From the NCBI RefSeq assembly GCF_010093595.1, contig NW_022985444.1, positions 678,777 to 742,776 of the forward strand: DNA of 64,000 nt, read 5' to 3'. Source of the stretch: Mytilinidion resinicola (Eukaryota > Ascomycota > Dothideomycetes > Mytilinidiales > Mytilinidiaceae). The notes beneath the pieces are model-generated. The model saw only the letters and a program-made list of their open reading frames with translations. It ran no database searches and was not told where the DNA came from. Below, piece after piece: positions 47,218-57,290 of the stretch (the stretch's first letter is position 1; each line of letters opens with the position of its first letter). A program made the translations under genes and the position numbers.

Positions 47218-47449
47218 GGTACATTAACTTCAAGCAACTCAAAATCTATGCACACGTCAATATTTCCCACAGCTCTGTATAAGTCGTGTACTGTGGCCAC
47301 TGCTGAACACTCAGAACACCTCCCACCTAAATATTACGTTCGCATCGTCGCCTTCCCGCCTAATTTTCGGAAAGCGTTCTTTCATTACGTAACCAAATTC
47401 CGTTGCCACAGCACTACAATCAAGCTCCTATCACTCCTAATACAAGGGG
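47218..47449. repeat. direct repeat, left copy (pair with 52537-52754)
   Basis: About 230 bp that reappears at 52537-52754 with about 15-20% visible change (ACATTAACTTCAAGCAACTC versus ACATTGACTTCAAACAACTC; CATCGTCGCCTTC; CATCACTCCT). The left copy is cut off by the Tc1 element. Confidence 0.65.
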
Positions 47450-47543
47450 GCTACCTGAGCGGGCTGCCGGCGCTCCCTGCAAGCGTCTCTGTTAGTGCTT
47501 ACAATCGCCACATCGCCACATGAAAACAGTGCTTATTCAGTAA

Positions 47544-48649
47544 CTAATATTTCGTTGGGCCGCCATCAGCAGCAATTACAGCAAGGCAACGCTCCCTCAT
47601 ATTGCCCGTATACTTTTCAAATTCTTCGGGCTCAAGCTTCTCCCATTCCTCCTCAGCGTACTGCCGTACTTCCTCCTTTGTTGTAGGAAACCGGCGTTGT
47701 ATTCTCCCCTTCAACAGCCGCCAAACGTTCTCAATTGGATTCAAATCAGGGGAATTCGCCGGCCATTCCATTACAAGCATGCCGTTCTGTTCCCAGGCCA
47801 GGCGCGTCGCTTTTGCTGAGTGAATTGAGGCATTATCCTCTACAAGAATAGGCTGGTGTNNNNNNNNNNNNNNNNNNNNNNNNNNNNNNNNNNNNNNNNN
47901 NNNNNNNNNNNNNNNNNNNNNNNNNNNNNNNNNNNNNNNNNNNNNNNNNNNNNNNNNNNNNNNNNNNNNNNNNNNNNNNNNNNNNNNNNNNNNNNNNNNN
48001 NNNNNNNNNNNNNNNNNNNNNNNNNNNNNNNNNNNNNNNNNNNNNNNNNNNNNNNNNNNNNNNNAATATCGTATTTCTCCTCAGCACGCCTAGTAACAAA
48101 GATCTGGCCTCCTCCGGTTCGAATGGACGCTTCATCGGTCCAAATTACTGCTGCCCACATCTCGGGAGTCCATTCCAGATGAGAATAGGCCCATTTAAGA
48201 CGGGCCTCTCGCTGCTCAGGCGTGATAAGGGGCTTCTCTGTTGCAACACGCCGGAAATAGCCCTCTTTTTCAAATGCCTTATATAGGGATCGCTTGCAGG
48301 CAGAGACCCCCTCTAGCATTGCAATCTCCTCTAACGGCTTCCTTCGGTGGATACGATCAAGCTTAGCCCGGGCAATAAGGCGCTGTCGAGTTGGAGTATC
48401 AAGATTCGGTTTTCTCCCTCTCTGTTTTTGAGGGGTCCACGGATTCTGGAGAGAGAGAGCATTGGATATAGTTCTGTAAGGCACACCAAGAGAGGAACCG
48501 ATCCTTCGGTTATTCCAGCCAGCGTATCGAGAGAGGGAGAAAGCAATATCACGCTCTCGGTAGGAGAGACGGGTGCCCGGATCTCGAAGAATAGGATATT
48601 GAATTGGCCGTGGATGGTGGCCATTGTTCCGGCGTACAAGATTCGGCAT
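47544..48649 (-). CDS. Tc1/mariner transposase (DDE), interrupted by N gap
   Basis: ATG 48649 starts an HTH-bearing N-terminus (GWNNRRIGSSLGVPYRTISN; AMLEGVSACKRSLYKAF). The first catalytic Asp is in AVIWTDEASIRTGGG. After the gap come VEDNASIHSAKATRLAW (second Asp) and the NSPDLNPIENVWRLLK third-acidic-residue motif; the chain ends at 47544. The two halves are out of frame with the gap as drawn, but the gap length is probably arbitrary, so no frameshift can be claimed. No stop codon or RIP sign is seen in the sequenced parts, so this copy may be young. Confidence 0.85.
47860..48064. other. assembly gap (205 N)
   Basis: A run of N inside the Tc1 transposase. It suggests that near-identical copies of the element elsewhere in the genome confused assembly. 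Confidence 0.99.
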
Positions 48650-48802
48650 TTTTATGATATAAAATACAAGGGCCCCTGCCGTTGTTTTATATTATCTAGC
48701 TATTCTGGTGGCTTCTGCAGATTTATAATACGCTTACTGTGGCTAAAACAACGCCAGCGCTAGCAGGGAGCGCAGGCAGCCCGCTCAGGTAGCCCCCTTG
48801 TA

Positions 48803-51088
48803 GGACATACGCTACTCTTGCAGAACGGGGCGATGTTCCTCTCTCTACGCTCCATTATTGTGACAAGGGACGACGCTCAATAGAGGAAAAGGCCCAAAGC
48901 CAGCAATACCTGACCCCAGATGAAGAGAAAGCTGTCATTAAATTCTTATTACTAATGTCTAATCTCGGGCAGCCAGTGCGCATAAAGTTTATACCTTTGC
49001 TAGCCTTTTGTGTCGCCCGCAACCGATCAACGAATAAACCAATCAAGCCTCCAGGCAAGAACTGGGCTCGGGGCTTTGAGAAACGCCATCCAGAACTTAA
49101 AGCTAAAACCGTCAGGGCGATTGACTGGAAACGACATGGGAATAACATATATAATAAGATTGTAGAGTGGTTTAAATTGATCGGAAAGGTGCTACAGGAT
49201 CAGGATTTGGCTATTCTGCCCGAAAATGCCTATAATATGGATGAGACCGGAGTCTTGCTGAGCATGCTCGGTTCTATCAAAGTCCTCGTAGGTAAGGATG
49301 ACCTGCGAGACCATAGAGGCGCGGGTGTTAAGCGGACAATGGTGACTGCTGTTGAGTGCATCAGTGCTGACGGCAGGCGGCTGCTCCCCCTCATAATCTG
49401 GCCAGCTTCAACCCACCGAAGCAACTGGACCACATACCCAACCCCCGGATGGCATTATGGGCATTCTGAAAATGGATACAACGACTCCAAGATTAGCTTG
49501 GAGTGGCTTACGCGTGTGTTTGATCCCCAAACCAAAGAACGGGCCAACCAGAAACCACGGATTCACTCAGGTTAAATTGATGTGAACTCTGATTTCTATA
49601 GACGTCTAGCTAGTTGTATATATACTAGGGGAAGGAAGGGGGCCACCCCCAGGGTGGCGCGCTAGTAAGTTCAGATGAGCCCTGCACAGCTGAGGCTTCA
49701 GCTCGGTTCTCTACAGCTGAGATTTCAGCTGGGTTCTCTACAGCTGATGTTCGGAGAGTAGCTTTCTGGCATATGAGTTGTTGATCCTAGGTTGTAGTGC
49801 TGCAACCTGAGTGATTCTAATAATGGATGGCTTCGGGACACACGAGACGCTCGAGGTCTTAGAGTTTTGCTTTGAAAACAACATTATCCTATGCCGTCTC
49901 CCCTCTTACACGGTAAGTAAGGTTGTAATACACATACACTCCGATGCCAGATTTCCTGAAAGACCACTCAACTTGTGGATTCAAGACCGCCGGTCTAAGT
50001 CGCGATTGCACAGCGAGGATCTAGTATCTGTCATACCCCTCCTTCAAGCCCTCTCACCTTCACCATCCCCACGCCCTTCTCACCCCTGGCGTCCTAGCCA
50101 GCGCAAAGTCCTGGGCATCTTCACCCCTGTTCGTAAATACCTGCTAATGTGTACTACCACCTAGTCTCACAAGCTCCAGCCCTGTGACGTTGGAGTTTTC
50201 GCACCCTTGAAGGCAGCCTATCGCGACCAGGTTGAACTACTATATCGAGGAGGTGTAGATGTAGTTAGCAAGGAGCATTTCACATCTCTATACAGCCCTG
50301 CAAGGGAAAGGGCATTGACTAAGAGGAACATCCTAGCCGGGTGGGCCGCAACTGGTTTATTTCCATTCAACCCAGAGAGAGTACTCAGACATACACCGAG
50401 GCCCCCGGCTCAGCTTACCGTTTCCGTTCCAAATGCTAATGAGGTGGTGAGGTCGCAAGACGAAGTACCGCAAACGCCTATAACGCCAGTGACAGCAGAG
50501 GGTCTTACACTATTACACAAGTTGATCAAGTAGGATGCTCATACGTTTGATGAGGTTAGTAAACAGCGCCTGGAGAGACACGTACAGAAGCTCGCAAGTG
50601 CCGCCAGAATATCCTTTGCGGAAAACGCCCTGCTTCGGGATCAAAATCGACTCTTGGCTAAGATAAATGGCGAAGCCAAAGTTCGCCGATCGACCAAGTC
50701 ATTGATCCTAGGGAAGGCGAAGGTGATGAGCTATGAGGACCTTAGTGAGGCACGAGCAAAGCGTGCTGCTGCGAAAGAGAAAGCTATGGAGGCACGAGCG
50801 AAGCGTGCTGCTGCGAAAGAAGAGAAAGCTGCGAAAGGCGAGAAAGCTACGGCGGGCAAGGGAAAACGCGGTCGTCCGCGCAAGAATCTTGCGCCAGATA
50901 CGAGTTCGCCAGAGGTGCAGATGAGCGAAGCGCCAGAGGTGAGCGAAGCGCCAGAGATGCAGATGAGCGATGCGCCAGAGATGCGGACGAGCGAAGCGCC
51001 AGAGCTATACAGGGACCTAGTGATGATAGATCCACGGAGGGCGCAGGTGACAGAGCCATGGAGGGCCCCAGTGGCGCGGATGTATTAG
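48803..51088 (+). pseudogene. Fot1/pogo (DDE_1) transposase, truncated and interrupted
   Basis: The N-terminal HTH part (LAERGDVPLSTLHY, QQYLTPDEEKAVIKFLL) is cut at its 5' end by the Tc1 element. Catalytic residues remain: Asp at 49240-49242 (YNMDETGV), Asp at 49826-49828 (IMDGFGTHETLEVLEF) and Asp at 50186-50188 (LQPCDVGVFAPL). Lesions: a 250-bp MITE at 49564-49813; a GTAAGT...CTAG segment of 252 nt at 49913-50164 that behaves like an intron (removal gives PSYTSHKLQPCDVG); and TAG at 50531-50533 where Gln is expected (LIK*DAHTFDEV). The C-terminus is Ala/Lys-rich, with SEAPE repeats and an AT-hook-like KRGRPRKN. Removing both inserts restores one frame apart from the TAG. Confidence 0.85.
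49564..49813. mobile_element. 250-bp MITE inserted in Fot1 transposase
   Basis: The ends CACTCAGGTT...AACCTGAGTG form a 10-bp inverted repeat. It is flanked by ATT on both sides (49561-49563 and 49814-49816), a 3-bp target duplication. Deleting 253 bp restores the exact transposase codons (PR-I-LIMDG). Inside are two copies of a ~26-bp unit (TTCAGCT-GGTTCTCTACAG) and no ORF, so it is non-autonomous. Confidence 0.8.
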
Positions 51089-51419
51089 TACGGTATTAAA
51101 GCACAAGTGCCGCGCCCAAGGAACTGAGATTTTCCAACAGGAGTTGCGTAGGTTTTGTAGGAATAAATGAAGCAGTTACCAATTGGTATATTTTTTCCGG
51201 GCGCCTGTATGTGACCGGCTTCGCACAGCCGCGGAGCTGTCAGCTTAGCGTCTGTATCTTACGGTATTAAAATCTGGATCTACTGACGTGAAGTGTGGCG
51301 CACCCAATATGTGTTTGTCCTGTTTGCATGTTCTATTCTAAGCAGCCATAAGTTCGGATTCATCGTCCACCACCCCATTGCTGCTTGCTGCTGCCTTGCA
51401 CTGGCGCTCGCACTTGCTG

Positions 51420-51715
51420 AGCTGCACCCCTTCCCAACAGTCAGCTAACATAGATAGAGCGAGTCGAGTACTTGCCGAAGGCCTTCCAGAAGGCATGCCG
51501 AACATATATGCTTCCCTAGCTGCACATGGCGATGTCCCCCTCTCTACCCTCCATCATCGTGCCCGCGGACGACGCTCGAGAGAAGCCAAAGCCCGAAGCC
51601 AACAGTACCTCACCCCGTACGAAGAGAACGCCGTCGTCGAGTTCTTGTTACATATGAATGCACTTGGACAACCTGTGCGAATGACCTATTAGCGTAATCC
51701 TAAGGTTGGTAAGCC
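51420..51715 (+). pseudogene. second Fot1/pogo transposase, 5' fragment
   Basis: The frame reads RASRVLAEGLPEGMPNIYAS, LAAHGDVPLSTLHHRARGRR, QQYLTPYEENAVVEFLLHMN and then a stop in MTY*RNPKVGKP, parallel to the N-terminus of the copy at 48803. The DDE part is missing. It supplies the ~15 N-terminal residues that the first copy lacks. Confidence 0.75.
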
Positions 51716-52253
51716 CTGAGAAGTCGCTTTGCACAATGGTCGTAGATTCCGGGAGTTTCGCCGAGCGGAGAGAGGGGTCTCAACCTTCTTCCGCCTTAGC
51801 GTGATGTTTTAGCGTACCTCGGCATGCTAACGCCACTTTGATTTCATACAACCAAGGCTGTGAACATGCCTCAAGTACAAGGCATCAGAGCCAGTTTCAG
51901 CGCGGAATCCTGGTGAAGTGTGCCCAAGTTGGCCTTTGGCTTGGCGTTATTGTCACCAGCCATATACCAGCCATATGGCGACTAAAGGAGGATGATTTAT
52001 GCAATGTCGCCACGCCAATCGGTACCTCCTAGTCTAAGCGAGACGATCTAACGTGTTCTACATGCATGTGGTGGTTACAAGCGAGTGGTGGCGCTTAATT
52101 TTTGGTGCGATTTGGACGTTTTGACACCCCAGCAATCTCAACAACCATAAAGTATTAAATAAGATTATATGAATGCATATAGTATTTAGCTCATTTCAAT
52201 GGCTAGGCAATAGTTTGGAGTGATGTGTCTCTGTAATTCTATTATATCGTAGA
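51716..52253. other. transposon-derived or unassigned DNA
   Basis: Nothing recognisable after the Fot1 fragment. TA-rich from about 52090. Confidence 0.4.
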
Positions 52254-52521
52254 TGTCACGGCTTGAACGGTGAAGCTTGCTGCACAGCGTAACACGTGAT
52301 GTTAGGACCCGGCGAGAGGCCTTGTTGCAAGGGCCTATGCGAGCCTTGGCAGGAGTATACCTGCCGACCGCCGCCCTGCCTCCTTGTAGCTCCTTGAGCT
52401 ACGTCTTGTTATTCAACCCGCCTGCCTGCCGTGCATTATAGAACACGTAGTGAATTCAGTTATTACTTCTACCTACCTGCCCGAGCTAGCTAGGGCAATC
52501 CTGCCGCCCGAGACCGTGACA
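52254..52521. mobile_element. candidate solo LTR (268 bp)
   Basis: It starts TGTCACGG and ends CCGTGACA, a perfect 8-bp inverted terminus of the TG...CA type usual for LTR retrotransposons. There is no internal coding domain. No 5-bp target duplication is seen (GTAGA versus ATAGG), so it may have been rearranged. Confidence 0.55.
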
Positions 52522-52536
52522 ATAGGGACGCACCTT

Positions 52537-52754
52537 ACATTGACTTCAAACAACTCAAGCTTTTTGCACACATCGATATATCCCATAATTCTATCTAAGT
52601 TGTGTGCTGTAGCCATCCTATAGCCCTTGGAACCTCTTGCACGGAAAAATTACGTTTGCATCGTCGCCTTCGCGCCTGATTTGCGGATAGCCTTCTTTCA
52701 TGGCGTAACCGAGTTCCGTCGCCACAGCACCACTATCAAGCTCCCATCACTCCT
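52537..52754. repeat. direct repeat, right copy (pair with 47218-47449)
   Basis: The same block order as the left copy. It begins 16 bp after the candidate LTR and ends where the left copy is interrupted by Tc1. Confidence 0.65.
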
Positions 52755-53315
52755 GATGCTCATAAAAGGGCCTTATTCGAACTTTAGAACCTCACTACCA
52801 TATTGAGAAATCGGCATCAGCCTTGTGGCTGCTGTCGCACGCAAATTCATGCAAGGTCGCCGCCCTGGTCGGTACTTTTGATCAAAGCACTTACCGGCTC
52901 TGGCTAGTACAAATGCCTCCGCCCGTCTTACATAATCATCACAACGTAATTTACTTATGTTATCCAGTAAGCCAAGCTTGTGGCTGAGTGTGGCTGATCG
53001 GGGCCTTGGTACCCACCTTGTGTCAGGCATCATTAGCCCAAGCACGTGATTTGCCACGGTACAAGAAGGTACTTCTCTACCACAGCTTGAGCTAACAAGG
53101 GTGTGGCATGAGCGGGTCGGCAACCTCCCTACTAGCGTACGTAGTTGAATTTCCACACTACTCTTGCTACTATAGATCCAGTCGCTTCTAGAAGCTTCGA
53201 CTATAGAGTGGCAAATATTTCAGGTATATGTTTATGCTCTGCCCAGGACCCTCTATGAAATAGAGAAAAAAAGAAAAAGAGATAGTAAAGAAATGATTGA
53301 ATGCCTCCACAAATA
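52755..53315. other. 3' flank of NLR gene
   Basis: A minus-strand frame at 52773-53156 has no recognised domain. It contains the left arm of the inverted repeat at 53085-53137. Confidence 0.4.
53085..53137. repeat. inverted repeat, left arm, flanking the NLR gene
   Basis: It begins CTTGAGCTAACAAGGG and continues through GAGCGGGTCGGCAACC to CTCCCTACTAGCG. The reverse complement of 57098-57150 matches it with only a few differences. The CAAGGG...GAGCGGG...CTCCCTGCTAGCG pattern resembles the Tc1 termini at 47453 and 48800. Confidence 0.8.
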
Positions 53316-56300
53316 CTACTGAACCCCTTCCAATTTATCAACCTCAACGTTACATATCAATACCCTTCCAGATCCAACTCCAATACCAATCGTCTTTCCA
53401 GATACTGCTGAACATGATGGCCGATACTCCGAGGGCAGCCATACCAAGTTCTCTAAATCGTAGGTTATCCATGCTCCATCTGAAATCAAAGCCCCGCGTT
53501 GACATGGAGGACTTTGGGAATCCGTCGCACTTAGTTTCACATGAGGAGCTCTATTGAAAGCAATTGTACCAATGTTGGTGTGAAGATCCATGCTCTCAGA
53601 ATCGAAAGATATGTTGAAGAGTACTATGCCAATACAGAGCGTCTGTAGGCACTCGCCGCTGCTGGCGTCCCAGATTTTGACCGTCTTGTCGCACGACGCC
53701 GACGCGAGCCGGCCCAAGTCGGGAGAGAAGGCCACGGACATGACCCAGCCGCTGTGGCCTTCGAGCGTCTGCAGGCACTCGCCGCTGCTGGCATCCCGGA
53801 TCTTGACCGTATTGTCGAACGACGCCGACGCGAGGCGGACGGAGTCGGGAGAGAAGGCCACGGACATAACCGGACCGCTGTGGCCCTCAAGCGTCTGCAG
53901 ACACTCGCCGCTGCCGGCATGCCAGATCTTGACCGTCGTGTCGTCCGACGCCGAAGCGAGGCGGACCAAGTCGGGAGAGAAGGCCACGGACGTGACCTCA
54001 TCGCTGTGGCCCGCGAGCGTCTGCAGGCACTCACCGCTGCCGGCATGCCAGATCTTAACCGTGCTGTCGTACGACGCCGAAGCGAGGCGGACCGAGTCGG
54101 GAGAGAAGGCCACGGACCTGACCAAATCGCTGTGGCCCGCGAGCGTCTGCAGGCACTCGCCGCTGCCGGCATCCCAGATCTTGACCGTATTGTCGTCCGA
54201 TGCCGAAGCGAGGCGGACCGAGTCGGGAGAGAAGGCCACGGACATGACCCAGCCGCTGTGGCCCTCGAGCGTCTGCAGGCAAGCGCTCCACTCATCGCTC
54301 ATCACTGGCTTTATCGCAATCGTCTTCGGCTCTTCGTCTTTGAAAAGAACTCTTGTCAAACTGCGGGCTGGACTAAACAAGAGTGCAGACATATATGCCT
54401 GAAGAGGACTAGTCTCTATTGACCACTTGTGGTACATAATAAATCGGCGCATATCATGAACTAAATCGAATAATGAGGATGCACCTCCTCTTCCCTAGAT
54501 TGTGTCAGTACGATTTGAGATGGACAGCGCTACTAGGGATTACCTGAATTAGAGCCTCGAGTTTCCCCATCGAAACGATTCCACCAGCCATGTTTCTGCA
54601 AAGGCTGAGAGCTTCCAACCAGTAAAGGTACTTCTTTCTCAAAAACTCATCGACAGCGCCTCCATCCTGCAGGTCGGCACCGTGATCGGGACAGGGGTTG
54701 GAACTCCAGTCACAGATGTGGTCCACCCAGTACACGCATGAGTAGCGTGATGTCACCAATGGATCTGGATCTGGCGTTTTGACCCGCTCGATAGGGAATC
54801 CAGGTGCATATAAGTCGTACATGTCTCGTCGTAGCGTCCCAGACATGACCTGGAGTGATCTCGAGAAGATGACGTGATGAGCCTCTCCTATTCCAGACGG
54901 AAAGAGATAATGGACTGCATTTGCGAGTAAATAGTCCTTTGCGGACTGATGCACAAAGTAGATAATCCCTTCTCGAATAGTGAGAAGCGAACCACAAAGG
55001 CCAACGATATCCCGCAACGACTCTGGGTCATTAGACGTATCCTCAAGCACCTCAACAAGAGATGTCAGTTCTTCCAGCGTGATAGGTCGGTATACGACCG
55101 CGGTTGACGCGAGTATCTGCTTGCAGAGGTCCGCGTCCTCTGAACTAGATATCTGCTCCATCATACGCTCGTAAAGAGAATCAAGGCTAGGTGGAAACGC
55201 ATCCAGTTTCGCAAGAGCCTTCCATCGTGGTATCTTCGCAAGATTCTGGCAGACCAAAGCCACCCAAAGGAAGGTATCGTTCCCGTTGGAGGTCAGATGT
55301 TGTAGTACGGCCGCTCGAGTGCGCTCGTCGTACTTCTTTAGCTCTGCTAGTTGTTGTGTCTTGTGCTTGATGTAAATACTAACAGCCGTAGAAACTGAAT
55401 CTGCGTTCAACTCGAGACATAGCTCCACCTTATGTCCTGCCGTCTCTAGCCGTTCCTTAATGTTGGGCCAGTTGCGGCTAGAGACGATCAACTTGACACG
55501 AGTAGATACTGAAGAAGTATGGATGAGAAAGTCCAACAGTTTCTGCAAGTCTGTTACGCATTCGTCGAGCGCATCGATAATCAAGTAGGTGTTATGCAGG
55601 TTCGGGTCTCGTAAGATATTTGTGATGATCTCAACCAAGGCAGTCCAGGTGTTTGCATCCTCGAATAAGCTTTTTCCAGCGTGATCGTACTCCTTCCGAA
55701 TATGCGAGATGAGCGAAGGCTGCTGGTCGACGAGTAAGTAGATCAGGCCTCGCAGTACGGCTGTGGCGTTGTTGATTCGAGAGTCAGTAGCCTGAAGAAA
55801 GAAGTAGGCTAGATTCGTTGTAATATCTGACTTCTTCAGCTCGTCGATGATGCCGCAGAGCAACATGGTCTTGCCCTTGCCGGGATCGCCCTTGATCCAT
55901 AACAATCGACTCTCATGGTCGTTGCGCCATTGTTGAAAGTCGGAGTGTTTGAAGATCCAATTGTACGAGTCCTTCAGTAGGCCACCCTTGGTTTCCTCAA
56001 TGCGCTTCTTGTCATGGCGGGGATCGGTGAGGCGTAAATCTTGGACACATTTCCCCAGCTTGTCGATCTCTTCCTCAAGTCGTTTAAACGCACTCGCCAT
56101 CCCTTCGCCATAGCGAAGAGTTATGCGGACGTCGAAGATGCCGAGTAGTGAGTACGCTTTATCTTCTCCGACCTTGGTCTCGCGGCGTTCTATCCATGAG
56201 AACCGCTCATTGACGCTAAACTGCGACAAATGGGATCCTTGAAGTGCCGACGTGGGAACACCCGTTATCTCATGAAGTTGTTGTTTTAGCGAACTTTTGT

Positions 56301-56793
56301 CACCAAGTCGCTTGCCTTCCTGGGAGAAAAATTCAACCAAGGCCGGCGCAAGAAGCTCTTGGAGCGTCCAGCCGCGAGTGAACCACGTACTTTTCCGGAA
56401 TTCTGATTCCCAAGTGTCTATTGAGCCCACATTCCTTTTCCTCTTCCTCGTCGAAACATCGGACAGATACACGTAGCATCGCGTCGCGTCGCGGTACCAG
56501 CGAAACATCGAGTTGATAGCCTGCGAGAGTTCAGAGGAATCTGCCTTGTCGATACAACAGGTATCCACCCAAAAGTATTGTAGGCCATTCTGTCTCGCTT
56601 GTTCTATACAAAACCGGAGCTTCTTATATCCAAGCTTTTCCTGCCCAGCGCCTTTTGTCAGGTCTTCGAAGGTGGGCTCCTCGGTATCGTCGAGCCATCT
56701 GTGCGAAAGTATAGCATAGGGAGGGATTGCATTATTGTCAACGAAGTTTGTAATCGTAAGCTCTTCGCTGTTGCTGTAGCGCAAGAGTCGCAT
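53316..56793 (-). CDS. HET-NACHT-WD40 (HNWD) NLR, heterokaryon-incompatibility type
   Basis: Two exons (56793-54544 and 54494-53316, intron 49 nt) give 1142 residues. The HET domain, about residues 1-250, has IPPYAILSHRW, YFWVDTCCIDKAD, WYRDATRCYVYLSDV, GWTLQELLAP and EDKAYSLLGIFDV. The NACHT domain has P-loop GDPGKGKTM at 302-310 and Walker B YLIIDALDEC ending at 412. A linker follows, then five 42-residue WD40 repeats (GHSGWVMSVAFSPD type) encoded by exact 126-bp units, and a C-terminal cap (ENLVWLPSEYRPSCSAVSGK) common to these fungal proteins. The architecture is that of Podospora HET-D/HET-E/HET-R: WD repeats recognise a ligand, NACHT oligomerises with NTP, and HET triggers cell death in non-self recognition. 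No stop or RIP damage is seen, in contrast to the flanking elements. Activity is inferred. Confidence 0.93.
53641..54270 (-). repeat. five 126-bp tandem repeats encoding WD40 units
   Basis: The marker GTCTGCAGGCACTC (first copy GTCTGTAGG) recurs at 53641, 53767, 53893, 54019, 54145 and 54271, a constant 126-bp period. Repeats are almost identical except at a few codons. All six frames stay largely open here, which produces long antisense shadow ORFs. Confidence 0.95.
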
Positions 56794-57097
56794 TGTCTCG
56801 TATGGACTTCTAACGATGGCGACAAGTGGAAATATATGGTTCGTCTGGGCTCAGGTGCGAACAGGTGAGCAAAATACAGGAGTGGAATGACCTACGTGTC
56901 AGTCTGGAGTATCATATCCTAACCACAGTGGTTAATAATCGAACAAGCACGTCGGGAGCACCAGACAAACCATTAAATCAAATTTGGAAGCGAGGTAGCC
57001 TGCTATTCAGGCAGTGCAAGTTGCGGCTGAGCGCGGAGTGGGGTGAGCTTAGCCACGTGATGCTTCGAGCACAAATGCATTGCTCAAACACAGGTAG

Positions 57098-57150
57098 CGC
57101 TAGCAGGGAGGTTGCCGACCCGCTCATGCCACACCCTTGAGTCAGCTCAA
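57098..57150. repeat. inverted repeat, right arm, flanking the NLR gene
   Basis: The reverse complement of this block matches 53085-53137. It lies 305 bp upstream of the NLR start codon and about 140 bp before the LINE ORF1 start. Confidence 0.8.
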
Positions 57151-57290
57151 GGGATGCGAAAACTTTCGAATTGTTGAAGAGGAGGATATTCATCTCGGAC
57201 ATTCTTTTACTCGAACCGCGGTCGCTCGCTTAGCTAGTTCCCGCTGCAAGGCGGTCCGTGCGGACCACCGAACGTCGTGCCGGAGCCCCG

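Larger units (their letters stand above)
47453..48800 (-). mobile_element. Tc1/mariner-type DNA transposon with assembly gap
   Basis: Terminal inverted repeats of about 40 bp (CAAGGGGGCTACCTGAGCGG...) lie at both ends, flanked by TA at 47451-47452 and 48801-48802. The element spans 1348 bp as drawn, including 205 N. Confidence 0.88.

Noticed and set aside
47544..48649. Frameshift between the two halves of the Tc1 transposase
   Set aside because: The halves are separated by 205 N of unknown true length, so relative frame is meaningless.
52773..53156. 127-codon minus frame downstream of the NLR
   Set aside because: It lies across repeat boundaries and contains one arm of the inverted repeat. 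No protein motif was seen.
53590..54422. Long plus-strand ORFs (up to 270 codons) antisense to the WD repeats
   Set aside because: They arise because 126 is divisible by three and the repeat has no stops in several frames. The translated products are periodic without a domain, and the minus-strand frame is a clear WD40 protein.
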